Positions 45,986 through 56,160 of a DNA stretch of 64,000 nucleotides are shown here, in pieces. The notes below the pieces were generated by a model. That model was not told where the DNA came from. It saw only the letters and a list, made by a program, of their open reading frames with translations, and ran no database searches. The DNA lies in contig CM044309.1 of the NCBI GenBank assembly GCA_024291935.2, positions 30,528,001 through 30,592,000 on the forward strand, written 5' to 3'. The DNA is from Okapia johnstoni (Eukaryota; Chordata; Mammalia; Artiodactyla; Giraffidae). A program made the position numbers and the translations under genes. Each line of letters starts with the position of its first letter. Positions within the stretch are counted from its first letter, which is position 1.

Positions 45986-46293
45986 GGGCTTCCCTGGTAG
46001 CTCAGCTGGTAAAGAATCTGCCTGCAATGCAGGAGACTCCAGTTTGATTCCTGGGTCAGGAAGATCCACTGGAGAAGGAATACGCTATCCACTTCAGTGT
46101 TCTTGGGCTTCCTTGGTGGCTCAGTTGGTAAAGAATCCACCTGCAAAGGGGGAGATCTGGGTTCAATTCCTGGGTTGGGAAGACCCCTAGGAGAAGGGAA
46201 CAGCTAACCACTTCAGTATTCTGGCCTAGAGAATCCCATGGACTGTATAGTCCATGGGGTCATAGAGTCAGACACGACTGAGCAACTTTCACT
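45986..46293 (+). mobile_element. Two-headed Bov-tA SINE
   Basis: A truncated Bov-tA (45986-46104) stops at 'cttcagtgttctt' and a second tRNA head starts at once ('gggcttccttggtggctcag', 46105), followed by a full BovA body to 46293. Both heads keep recognisable A- and B-box regions. The missing part of the first unit is not found after the second, so this is not a simple nested insertion. Confidence 0.85.
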
Positions 46294-46329
46294 GTAATGT
46301 AATGTATTTTCCATCAGGATGACTTCCTG

Positions 46330-46480
46330 TCAATTCCCTTTTTATAAATAGAGTTATTGAGATATAGTTCATATACCATAATTCACTCACTTGCCATGTA
46401 CAATTCAATGATTTTTAGGATATTCACAGAGTTGTGCAATGTCACCACAATCTAATTATAGATGACTAATTCCCTTCTGT
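46330..46480 (-). repeat. Old L1M 3' fragment
   Basis: Antisense old L1: 'tattgagatatagttcatat', 'ttcactcacttgccatgtac', 'cacagagttgtgcaatgtca'. Confidence 0.6.
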
Positions 46481-46504
46481 GCTTACTTTGATCTTACTCT
46501 TTAC

Positions 46505-46860
46505 TATTCATTCATTTATTTATTCAGTCATTTAACATGTATTTAGCCAGACAATGTTAATTCTAGAGAAACCTTGACATGTAAAGAAGCAGTTAAAATA
46601 CCTGGCGAAAAGTCCTATAATGGGGGAAGATACAAAATGTATCTATGGGAGGATATATGCAGTGGTACCCAACTCACTGATGACAGAAAGTCGGGGGAGT
46701 TATTCTAGAAAGAAGTGAGGCTTTTGTAGAGACAGGAAAAGTAAAATGGTACTGCTCACATGAAAGATGGGGGACAGAGGAGGCACTCAGAGAAGAGGGT
46801 TCTAGGCCTGGAAAATGGCATCTGCTAAGACCCAGAGAAAGATGGAAATGATGGATGCAA
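46505..46860 (-). repeat. L2 LINE 3' fragment
   Basis: Antisense L2: 'catttatttattcagtcatt', 'acatgtatttagccagacaa', with a long diverged continuation. Confidence 0.45.
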
Positions 46861-46899
46861 GGGTCTAAAAAGAGTCTAGCCTTTTCTGCTTATAAAACC

Positions 46900-47410
46900 T
46901 GGATGCTTAAAAAAAACAACAACACTTTTTTAACATAAATGTTCATAGTAGCCTTATTGTCAATATTCAAGAACTGACAATAGCTCAAATGCCTATCGAC
47001 AGGTGGATAGATGAATTAACAGTGGCATACTCATGCAATGAATGCAATACTACCTAGCAACATACAGGAAGAAACTATCGGTCCCCACAACAACTTGGAG
47101 TGAATAAACAAAGCCTGACAAAAAGCAAAACACTGCATAATTCCATCAATATAAAATTCTTGAAAATGAAAACTAACCCTTAGTGACAGAAAGCAGATGA
47201 GGGGTTGCCTGGGGACAGAGGGGAGTGGTGGGTGGGATTATAAAAAAGCATGAGAAAACTTTCAGGGGTAATAGTATTATTTTGATTGTGGTTAATTGTT
47301 TCAAGGGTGAATACGTAAACCAAAATTTATTAAATTCTATATTCTAACATACATAGGTTATTGTATAGATCAACAATATCCTAGGAGAATTGTTTTTAAA
47401 AAAAGACGTC
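46900..47410 (+). repeat. Old L1M 3' region
   Basis: Sense old L1: 'aaatgcctatcgacaggtgg', 'gaatgcaatactacctagca', 'gatgaggggttgcctgggga', then an AT-rich 3' terminus near 47400. Confidence 0.7.
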
Positions 47411-48096
47411 TCTGGTTGGTGATAAATTATTAGCTCTCTCTATTAATAAAGGACCTGACATCTAGGGAGTGCTTAATTAGTGCTGGGTATTAGTTTTACT
47501 GCTAATGTTAAAATATCAGTGTTAATATTAATTAACATGCCACAGTCATGAAGGCAACAAGAATGAAGCTGGTTCTGATGTGCAGACATCAGATTAGAGA
47601 CAGTAGATCTGGTTGGGCAGTTGGCAGGGAGGATGTGGGGGGTGGTGGAGTGGCTGTGGAGACAGTACAGGCAGGGTTAAGATCTTGAGGTTTTTTTGGG
47701 TGGGGTGGAGTGGTCAGAAGGGTTAAAATTCTAGCTCTGCCATTGACAAGCCCAACTCATATGTCACCTCCCCTCAGAAGCCTGATCTGTTTCCTCCACT
47801 CAAAATTAATTATCTCCTTTTTTTCATTCGCTTAGCATTTTGTGAACATCTCAGTACAGCACTTCCTTTGTCACAGAATACAACATCCTTCAATCAAACA
47901 GCCACTGTCCACCAAACTTTGATTCATCTTCACAGACAGTAAGATAATGTTAGGCAATAATATACTTAGGTGAAAAAAAAAAAAACCTCTGTTCAACGTG
48001 AAGTGGCAAGCAGTACAAAGAATGAATAAAAACTATGAGAAATGATTTCTATTTTATCTCTTTAGGCGAAGAATATATACTTAAGTCTTCATTGTG
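47411..48096. other. Unique stretch with L2-like part
   Basis: A possible L2 fragment at 47750-47900. No gene recognised. Confidence 0.4.
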
Positions 48097-48195
48097 TTTA
48101 TTACAAAAACAATGTCTACCTGTTATACAGTTATAAATATTATTGTTTTTATTACAAAAACAATGTCTACCTGTTATACAGTTATAAATATTATA
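48097..48195. repeat. 51-bp tandem duplication
   Basis: The unit starting 'tttattacaaaaacaatg' occurs at 48097-48147 and 48148-48195. The copies are identical over about 47 bp, so the duplication looks recent. It does not match a repeat I know. Confidence 0.93.
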
Positions 48196-48243
48196 GAAAC
48201 ATTTAACATAAAAAATTTAAAAGGACACTTCCTCTATATGCCT

Positions 48244-48646
48244 AGCTGCTGCTGCTGCTAAGTTGATCAGTCGTGTCCGACTCTGTGTGACCCCATAAAC
48301 GGCAGCCCACCAGGCTCCTCTGTCCCTGGGATTCTCCAGGCAAGAATACTGGAGTGAGTTGCCATTTCCTTCTCCAATGCATGCATGCATGCTAAGTCAC
48401 TTCAGTCATATCCGACTCTGTGTGACCCTATGGACAGCAGCCCACCAGGCTCCTCTGTCCACGGGATTCTCTAGGCAAGAATACTGGAGTGGGTTGCCAT
48501 TTCCTTCTCCAATGCATGCATGCATGCTAAGTCACTTCAGTCATATCCAACTCTGTGTGACCCTATGGACAGCAGCCCACCAGGCTCCTCTGTCCACGGG
48601 ATTCTCTAGGCAAGAATACTGGAGTGGGTTGCCATTTCCTTCTCCC
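48244..48646 (-). mobile_element. BovA SINE array of three units
   Basis: Minus-oriented. Unit one is 48244-48375; units two and three start at 48376 and 48511 (period 135 bp) and differ at about one position ('tccgactctg' versus 'tccaactctg'). A usual Bov-A2 has two units. Flanking 'ctatatgcct' (48234-48243 and 48647-48656) is an exact 10-bp duplication, so the array arose from one insertion. Confidence 0.95.
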
Positions 48647-48656
48647 CTATATGCCT

Positions 48657-49159
48657 GGAGTGTGGGGGTAAATCTCTTCTAACATCTTCAAGGTAGTTCA
48701 GTCCCCAACAAGAAGGTCACATTCCAAATAGAAATGATCTGGAAACGGAGGGCTCAACTATTTTATAAGAAAAGGAATGACTGTGCTACTTATGACAAAT
48801 AATTTAAGCAAATGTTATATTGAAGTCATTTCAAATGGCATATAACACCTTTCTTGAGTTAACAATGCTGAAATTAGGAAAGATTTTTCTAATTACTGTC
48901 ATCTTTGAAAAGCTCACTGTTTTCAGTTCAATAAAAATTTTTAAGACAACATCAGTCTCTTCTAAACCTGGAGTCAAGCTTTTCAACACTTTTGGACAGA
49001 ACTCCCTGCAGGTTTATAGGTGAGCCACTCCACCAGGAAGTTGGCTGCATTCTTTTAGGAGATACTACAAGTCAATTCATTTTATTGATGTGGCTATCTC
49101 CATGTTCTCAAAAGTCCTTAGAATATAAAATTTTAAAGTATAGAAGAAACCCTGCATAT
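48657..49159. other. Unique stretch
   Basis: No repeat or gene recognised. Confidence 0.4.
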
Positions 49160-49300
49160 TATTTAGTCCCAATTTTTTTACTTTAGAGATGAGAAAAGTA
49201 GGTCCTAGAGAGAGAGTGATCTGACCAGACTCACAGAGCAATGAGTAGAAATATGTGGTCTAAAACCCTAGATTCCTAATATCCGATATCCATGCCTCTT
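49160..49300 (-). repeat. MIR SINE fragment
   Basis: Antisense MIR: 'ttagagatgagaaaagtagg' then 'gaccagactcacagagcaat'. Confidence 0.55.
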
Positions 49301-49429
49301 CTCAATAAGAAACCTGAGCTAAGTGTTGAGCTAAGTGTTTTCGCACCAGGCCATCTTTGATTGGGAAACTGGTTTAAACACAGCTGGACACCAACTCAGG
49401 TGTGGTGTCTTTTCTTTTTAAAACGATTT

Positions 49430-49950
49430 TTATCATTGCTGCTTGATAAATTGCCCTGTAAAGTAGTGGCATAAAACAATCATCATTTTCTTTTGCTCAA
49501 GGTGCTGCAGCCAAGAATTTGGGAAGGGTTTGTCTGAATAGGTGGTACCTGGAGTCTCTCAAACAGCTGCAGTCAAATACTGGCTGGAGTTGCAGCCATC
49601 TGAAGGTCTACTGTGCAGATCCTTCAGGAGGGCTCACTCACATGGGTGGCGATGGGTACAGAGATCTTCTGGGGGCTCAGCTGAGGTTGCTAGCTAGAGG
49701 ATCTGCATATGGCCTCTCCTGCATGCTCATGCTCATCTCAGATGCTCTCTCGTGGAGACTGGCTTCCTCTAGAGCAAGGATGCTGAATTATCCAGGCAGA
49801 AGGTACATGTACTTTTCAGAATTATGCAACATCACTTCTTTAAAGTTATGCACCCTCACTTCTATTGCTTCTACTACAAGCAAATTACTAAGGCCCACTT
49901 ACATACAAGGGAGGAAAGGAAATCCCCCTCTTGGTATGAATACTTTTAGA
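49430..49950. repeat. Ancient interspersed repeat, probably LTR class
   Basis: The order 'gataaattgccctgtaaagt', 'gaatttgggaagggtttgtc', 'ctggctggagttgcagccat', 'ggctcactcacatgggtggc' is one I recognise from a common old mammalian repeat; I think an ERVL-related LTR. The 144-codon plus frame here (49519-49953) is made of it. Confidence 0.45.
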
Positions 49951-49992
49951 TAACTTGTAGACTTATTTTAAAACAACCAGAGGCTCTCAGAG

Positions 49993-50200
49993 GACTTCCC
50001 AGGTTGTTCAAACGGTAAAGAATCTGCCTGCAATGCAGGAGACCCAGGTTCAATCCCTGGGTTGGGAAGATCCCCTGGAGAAGGGCATGGCAACCCAAGC
50101 CAGAATTCTTGCCTGGAGAATCCCATGGACAGAGGAGCCTGGTGGGCTATAGTCCATGGGGTTGCAAAGAGTTGGACATGACTAAGCAACTAACACACAC
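49993..50200 (+). mobile_element. Bov-tA SINE
   Basis: Head 'gacttcccaggttgttcaaa' to tail 'gactaagcaactaacac', followed by a short (CA)n. No clear duplication. Confidence 0.9.
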
Positions 50201-51180
50201 ACATAGGGTCACAGAGAGTGATATCTCAGGTTAGTTAGGGGATATGACATAAAGCCAGAAGAACTGATCAGTTGCCTACACCCACCAAAGAAACTGGAAA
50301 CTAGGACATGTACTCTTCCATTTGTTTATCATCTTAACACCCTACAATAGGAAATGTAATTGAGTGATTAATTCAGCTTTGCCTAGTTTCCAAGACAATG
50401 GGATTGACATTTAGCATAAAGTTCTAAAAAGGAGATGACATAGAAGGAAAAATAATAATATTCAAGGTCAGGAACTTGAGCTGCAAATCAAGTGTTTCAC
50501 ATTTGAGTTAATCAAAGACCAAAGAGACCTTTTATCACTCCCCTCATGAGCCCGTTGAATTAAATTTTATGGTATGTCTTGGAGAGTGGTGGTTCTGTCT
50601 TTTTAATTTAACTCGTATGGCATTCCATAGAGCCCAATGTGGAGGTTAGTGCTTAACAAATTTCAGATAGGTGATAGATGATAGAACAGAGTAGTCAGTA
50701 AATACCTCGGTCCATAAAGACACCAAGGAGCCTGTACTATAGACTTCCATGAATCCAAGATTTGAGATGAATAAGGGAATGTTTTCAAGCATTTGTGATT
50801 TCAGAAACTGGAAAACTGGAACAATTGCTAATGGTACTGATAAGGGTCGAAAACACCTTTTGGCATGTTAAACTATGTCAAAAAAGGAGAAAAGAATCAC
50901 TCACTAGGGAATCAATCAGGATGCTGAATTAAAAAATCCTTTTCATTTCTGACATCTGATGGTATTCAGATATAGGTTGGAAAATATAACAGGTAAGAGT
51001 TCTCATACCATGAGGAAGGGAGCTATTTGTGGAAGTCATAAAGTGATTTTCCCTCTTTCAAACTTCACCCGTGTCAGTAAAATGCCTCAATTCCAGATGG
51101 TTGATTTAAATTACTGTGAAAATAAATTATTTAATTTAGGATTTGAGGTCTTCATAGCCCACCACCCAAAAACTCGAGTT
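50201..51180. other. Unique stretch of 1 kb
   Basis: No repeat recognised. A 77-codon plus frame at 50959-51192 has no known domain. Confidence 0.45.
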
Positions 51181-51190
51181 AAAAATCAAT

Positions 51191-51703
51191 AGAAGGGACT
51201 TCCCTGGTGGTCCAAAGATTTATTCTCCTTTCAAGACAGATTCTGTTTGCAACAGAGTCTAGCGTTCAGGCGGAGAAGGCAATGGCAACCCACTCCAGTA
51301 CTCTTGCCTGGAAAATCCCATGGACAGAGGAGCCTGGTAGGCTGCAGTCCATGGGGTCCCTAAGAGTCGGACACGACTGGGTGACTTCACTTTCACTTTT
51401 CACTTCCATGCATTGGAGAAGGAAATGGCAACCCACTCCAGTGTTCTTGCCTGGAGAATCCCAGGGACAGCGGACCCTGGTGGGCTGCCGTCTATGAGGT
51501 CTCACAGAGTCAGACACGACTGAGGCGACTTAGCAGCAGTAGCAGCAGCCCTGGTGGTCCAGTGGTGAAGACTCTATGCTCCCAAAGCAAGGGGCCTGAG
51601 TTCTATCCCTGGCCAGGGAACTAGATTTCACATGCTCCTACTAAGAGATCCTGTGTACCACAACTAAGACCCAGCACAACCAAATAAATACATATTTTTT
51701 TAA
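51191..51703 (+). mobile_element. CHR-type SINE split by Bov-A2
   Basis: Head 'gaagggacttccctggtggt' at 51192-51211 and body 51549-51703 ending in an A-rich tail. Its own duplication 'aaaaatcaat' is at 51181-51190 and 51704-51713. The Bov-A2 entered after 'ccctggtggtcc'. Confidence 0.9.
51214..51548 (+). mobile_element. Bov-A2 SINE with 59-nt extra 5' sequence
   Basis: The exact 12-bp duplication 'ccctggtggtcc' (51202-51213 and 51549-51560) marks the ends. Inside are 59 nt unrelated to BovA (51214-51272, starting 'aaagatttattctcc'), then the usual dimer from 'gagaaggcaatggcaaccc' to 'cagcagtagcagcag'. The extra segment travelled with the SINE. Confidence 0.88.
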
Positions 51704-51713
51704 AAAAATCAAT

Positions 51714-51875
51714 GGCATATCATTTCTTGCAATTCTTTTGCTGATCTCAGCCAGGTTCATTGACATGTTTGCTTTCTGGGCTGCACTAGAAGAGCCCAGA
51801 GGGCCTCATTCCCATACCTGGTACTTTGGTGCTGGCTGTAGGATGGAGCTCCTTGATTTTCCTGTACTTGGCTTT
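51714..51875. other. Unassigned short stretch
   Basis: No repeat or gene recognised. Confidence 0.35.
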
Positions 51876-52336
51876 TGTGGTAGACAGAATAATGGTCCTC
51901 CAAAGACATCTAAGTTCTAATCCTCAAAACCTGTGAATATGGATACTTTACCTTCCAGGAGAAAGGGGATCTTTCAGGTGTGATTAAGATAAAGATCTTG
52001 AGATGGGAAGATTATCCTGGATTATGCTCATGGGCCCAATCTAATTATAAGAGTTATTTTAAGAAGGGGGGCAGGTGAGTCAGAGGAGATGTGACAAAGA
52101 TAGAGTGGTCAGAGTGATGCAAGGAAGAGGTTAACCAGCCACGGAATGCAGATGGGTTCTAAAAACTGGAAAAGGCAAGGAGATGAATTCTCCCACAGAG
52201 CCTCCAGGAGGAATTCAACCCTGCTGACGCATGATAGATTTCTGACTTTGAAAATTATAAGACAATAGATTTGCAGGGTCTTTTAGATTACTGAGTTTGT
52301 GGTACTCTGTTAGAACAGCAATAGGAAAATAACACA
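51876..52336 (+). mobile_element. Solo ERVL-type LTR (LTR33-like)
   Basis: Begins TG ('tgtggtagacagaataatgg') and ends CA ('aggaaaataacaca'), as LTRs do. Flanks 'gcttt' (51871-51875) and 'gcttc' (52337-52341) fit a 5-bp duplication with one change. No internal retroviral sequence is present; a solo LTR normally reflects recombination between two LTRs. The family name is from memory. Confidence 0.65.
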
Positions 52337-52341
52337 GCTTC

Positions 52342-53631
52342 TTCTCTATATCATGTCTTGAGTGGTATTTCCAGAGAGGGAGAGAAATTGCACATAATAC
52401 TTTCAAAGCTCCTTGTGCGAAATCCCTTTTGCCAAAACATGTTACACGGTCAATCCCAGAGTCAATGTGAGAGGGACTGTGACTCCACCTCTTGAAGGGA
52501 AAAGTGGTGAAGTCTCAAGCTTGCACGTTGGGATGGCAGGAAACTGTGGCTATTAAATCTGTCTCAAGGGAGATAATATGTTCTATATGAGTAACTTGGC
52601 TTCTGTTTGAAAAAATCTTAACGTTTTGATTCAGTCTCTTAGCCTAGTGCTTAAAGTTTCGATCTTCCTCTGTCAAATATTCCATGACATCTAAGTCAGT
52701 CACCACTCCGCTACAGCTAACATTCAGATTATGACTCTTTCTTTTCTGCTCCATCTGCCTCTGGCCTTCTCCCAACTGTGTTCCTCTTCCCATTCTTTTC
52801 CATCTGAGCACTGCTTCCAAGTGAACTTCTCAGACCGCTGAGCCACTGGACCATGAGGGCTTTACAGACCCAACCGTGTTTTCAAGCCTTCCTTTCCCTT
52901 GGAGGAAGTTAGTACCCATGCATTTTTATGTGGCAATAGTTCTGTGACTCAATCCTGAGATATTCATTTGCAAGAAATACAATGCCAGCTGTCAAGGCCA
53001 AGCAGTAATTGTTATTAGGCATTTTTTTTCTGTGTATTTAACCTGAAGGGTAGTACCTTTTGGAGGCATTTAAAAAGGCAGAAAGAAAACTCCTTCAGTG
53101 TTCTTCAAATTTGCATTTTGCTTCATCTTTTAAGCCAGAAATAAAATACATTAGAACTCTCACATCATTAAGAGAATGTGTGGGTAAACTTAAAATTTGC
53201 ATTTAAACACATTCAAAAACAAAAATTTCTGCAAAACTTGCAAGTAGAAGATGCCAGTGGAAAGAAAATAGTACTTTCTTGCCAAAAATCATTGAAACTG
53301 AATTTATATATGCTTTAATTGTCACATTTATTTTTAAAGAGTATATTGGCTCAAAATAGAAGTATGAGTTTTTTGAATAATTTATTGTTGTTATCAGTTT
53401 TCTGCATGGGTTATATAAGTTTTACAAATTAGCCGATTTGGCTAACTGATAAAACTTTATGTGGGTTTCATCAAAGTCAAAAGAAAGGCATTTTCCAGGT
53501 AATGCATGTGGCCATACCAAGCTGGCCAACAAACCTTAGGAGAACATAACCTTAGAATGAATCTACTATAACCAGGGGCCTAATCCTCAGGCTTATAATT
53601 CCAGAGAGCAGATCTTAGCTGTTTCTAATAA
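52342..53631. other. Unique stretch of 1.3 kb
   Basis: No repeat or gene recognised. It includes 'gccagctgtcaaggccaagc' near 52985 next to a TAATTG motif, which recalls conserved non-coding DNA but is not proof. Confidence 0.45.
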
Positions 53632-53810
53632 TTGCCCTGGTTGCTCAGCGGTAAAGAATCCGCCTGCCAATGCAGGAGACTCAGGTTTGATCCCTGGATT
53701 GGGAAGATCCCCTGGAGAAGGAAGTGGCAACCCACTCGGACAGAGAAGCCTGGTTGGCGACAGTTCATGGGGTGGCAAAAGAGTCAGACATACCTTATCA
53801 ACTAAACAAC
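53632..53810 (+). mobile_element. Bov-tA SINE, internally deleted
   Basis: Head 'ccctggttgctcagcggtaa' to tail 'aactaaacaacaaaaaaa'. About 30 bp of the BovA middle is missing at 'aacccactcggacagagaag'. Confidence 0.88.
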
Positions 53811-54604
53811 AAAAAAATGAATCCTAAACTCCTTATAGACTATCTTCCTTTCTGGTATTGGCGAGATTGACAGATGAATCCAAAGGCCCTCCTGAGCCCA
53901 GTATTTGAGCAAAGAAAAGTAGACTCTCCGGTCTCAGTGCCATGACGAAGACTAATCAAATATGACTGACCCTTAACAGCCTTCACTCTGACCATCTGTG
54001 TCTCCCAGATTCTGAAATGAGCAGTTTCTACCCAAAGCTTCTTCTCTGAACCCCATGTTTCTATATGGCACACTTTAATTTCTCTGCGCCTTCTTTCTCA
54101 AGATATGTCAATATTATTGATTAAGCTGTGAAGGATGCACCAATAGACACCATGTGTCACCACCCTCCCTTCCTGAGCAATCGAGCAATCGTTCATTTGA
54201 AAACAACCCCTTTCCCCTGAAATCCTGCTCGGTGGGGCCCTCCAGGCAGCCACTTCCAGTTTGAATTGATACACAAGATGAAGCCTAGCATCTTTGCCAT
54301 CTCTGGTACAGATGCTCTTCCTAAAGACTTAGAAGATTCCCTGTCTCTTCTTATTAGCTGCTTATTCCATTTGACCATGAATTCAGCCAAAAATCTAGCT
54401 CAGTAACAATGACCAAGGCAATCGAGTCAGGCCCTCAGAACCCAGTCAGTTTTTCCCTGTCTCCTAAGTGTAACTGCACATTTCATCCACAAATGTGTTG
54501 TCGCAAGGCAGACAAAGCTCAGAGAGTTAACACAGGTTCATATTATTATAGGAATACACTGCCCGTGTGTTTTCTCACTTACACTCTGTTGTCCTCATGA
54601 GATC
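53811..54604. other. Unique stretch
   Basis: No repeat or gene recognised. The 65-77 codon minus frames have no known domain. Confidence 0.4.
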
Positions 54605-54705
54605 TCAAGCTCCGGAGAAAGTCTGTGCCTATTGTGTTAACCTTGTATCACCAGTGCTGACACAGAGGAGCTCAGCAAATATTCTTATGACACCTTTTCC
54701 ATGAT
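54605..54705 (+). repeat. L2 LINE 3' end
   Basis: L2-like 'gtatcaccagtgctgacaca' then 'ggagctcagcaaatattctt'. Confidence 0.5.
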
Positions 54706-55399
54706 GATACTAATGGCAGGAGTGTTCCAATCTGTGTGTCAAAAATAGCTTTAGGAATTAAAGCTACATTACTTCATTTGACAACAATTTTCAATATATT
54801 TTTTTTGTGTGTGAAACAATTAAGGTTTTGGTTGCTGACCTGCCTCCAAGCAGTTTTTAGTCTAGGTAAAGCAATGAGAGTTACATGATAATGATTGTTA
54901 AAATAACACAATTCGTATCCAAAGAGTATAATAGTAGCAATAAACAGGCCAGGAAAGACACTTTCAGAAGGAAAAAAAATGTTCTCTAAATTTAAGACTG
55001 GAAAATATCATTTTTGTTCATGCTGATATACACAAGACATGGCGTAATCCATTACATAGACTGGATGAGCCACAGATATTGTTTGAATAAATGAACTGAT
55101 CAATGAATACTAAATAATTATAGTTTCATGCTATTCTTTGCACATTGTTGGGGTTTAGTATGAACTTTAAGCCCAGTACCACAATTGACTACTGGTGATA
55201 CAGTCTCTGAAGTTACCCCAGAGAAAGCCTAAGGGATTATTATTGAGTCCACTGCTCCCTGTACCCACACATATAGCAAACCTGCAGACATCTTTTCTAC
55301 CCTCCTAATAATGCTAACCGTTCACTCTCTTCTCTATACCTTGCCACTACCTTTTGACTATCAGAAATGCTCACCTTAACTTGCTCTCCTTTGCCTCCC
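54706..55399. other. Unassigned, partly L2-like
   Basis: The segment near 54830-54960 may be a diverged antisense L2. The rest is unrecognised. Confidence 0.35.
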
Positions 55400-56160
55400 T
55401 CCTATCCATTTCTAAATGCCACCAGAATGACCCATCTAAGAGCATATGTGATCAAGACACTGCCTTTTAACATAACTTTTCATGGCTTCTCATTGATGTA
55501 AATTCCTTGGTATGGCACACAAGACCTTTCTTAATCTGGTATGTGCTTGCCTTACTCCTCCACTGTCATCATCTCACTAAATTACAGCCAGACAGCTTCT
55601 TAAGTGCCCAAGTGACAGCTCTCTCCCCCATAGTAATTGGGTTAGCATCCTCTTTTCTCTAGTTTAGGCTCCACCTGGCTCCCCCTGGCTCATTCCTAAT
55701 TGGCCTTGAGATCTCCCCTTAGTCTTAACTCCCAGTAGAAAATGCTAAAGTGTCCTGTATTCATTCTTATTGCAGTAACCATCACCTGTCTTAATTGCCT
55801 ATTAACTGCCTAGGTGTCTGTCATAACTTATAGGTTTCTTGCCTAACCAGAATTTATCTTATTTGCAGTTGTATCTTTAGTGCCTGGAGCTTCCCAGGTG
55901 GCTCAGTGGTAAAGAATCTACCTGCCAGTGCAGGAGATGCAGGTTCAATCCCTGGGTTGGGAAGATCCCCTGGTGGAGGAAATGGCAAACCATTCCAGTA
56001 TTCTTGCCTAGATAATACCATGGACAGAGAAGCCTGGCAGGCTACAGACCATGGAGGGTGGAGGGGGTCACAAAGGAGTCAAACAAGACAGAGCACTCAG
56101 GCTCACATCCTTAGTGCCTAGATCATGGTAGGAATTAATTATGCATTTAAGGAAGGAGAA
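55400..56160 (+). repeat. L2 LINE 3' region split by a SINE
   Basis: L2 order: 'gagcatatgtgatcaagaca', 'ttcatggcttctcattgatg', 'ggcacacaagacctttctta', later 'cagttgtatctttagtgcct'. The SINE interrupts the last block. Confidence 0.7.
55889..56106 (+). mobile_element. Bov-tA SINE with 16-bp duplication
   Basis: Head 'gcttcccaggtggctcagtg'. Flanks 'atctttagtgcctgga' (55873-55888) and 'atccttagtgcctaga' (56107-56122) form a 16-bp duplication with two changes. Confidence 0.95.

Noticed and set aside
48244..48646. Regular repeats that could suggest a CRISPR-like array
   Set aside because: The units are SINE monomers with no unique spacers, in a mammalian nuclear genome.
48359..48682. Frame with two repeats of the same peptide, suggesting a repeat protein
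   Set aside because: The peptide repeat is the 135-bp BovA SINE tandem translated; it is not coding.
49519..49953. 144-codon plus-strand frame
   Set aside because: Composed of an old interspersed repeat; no known domain.
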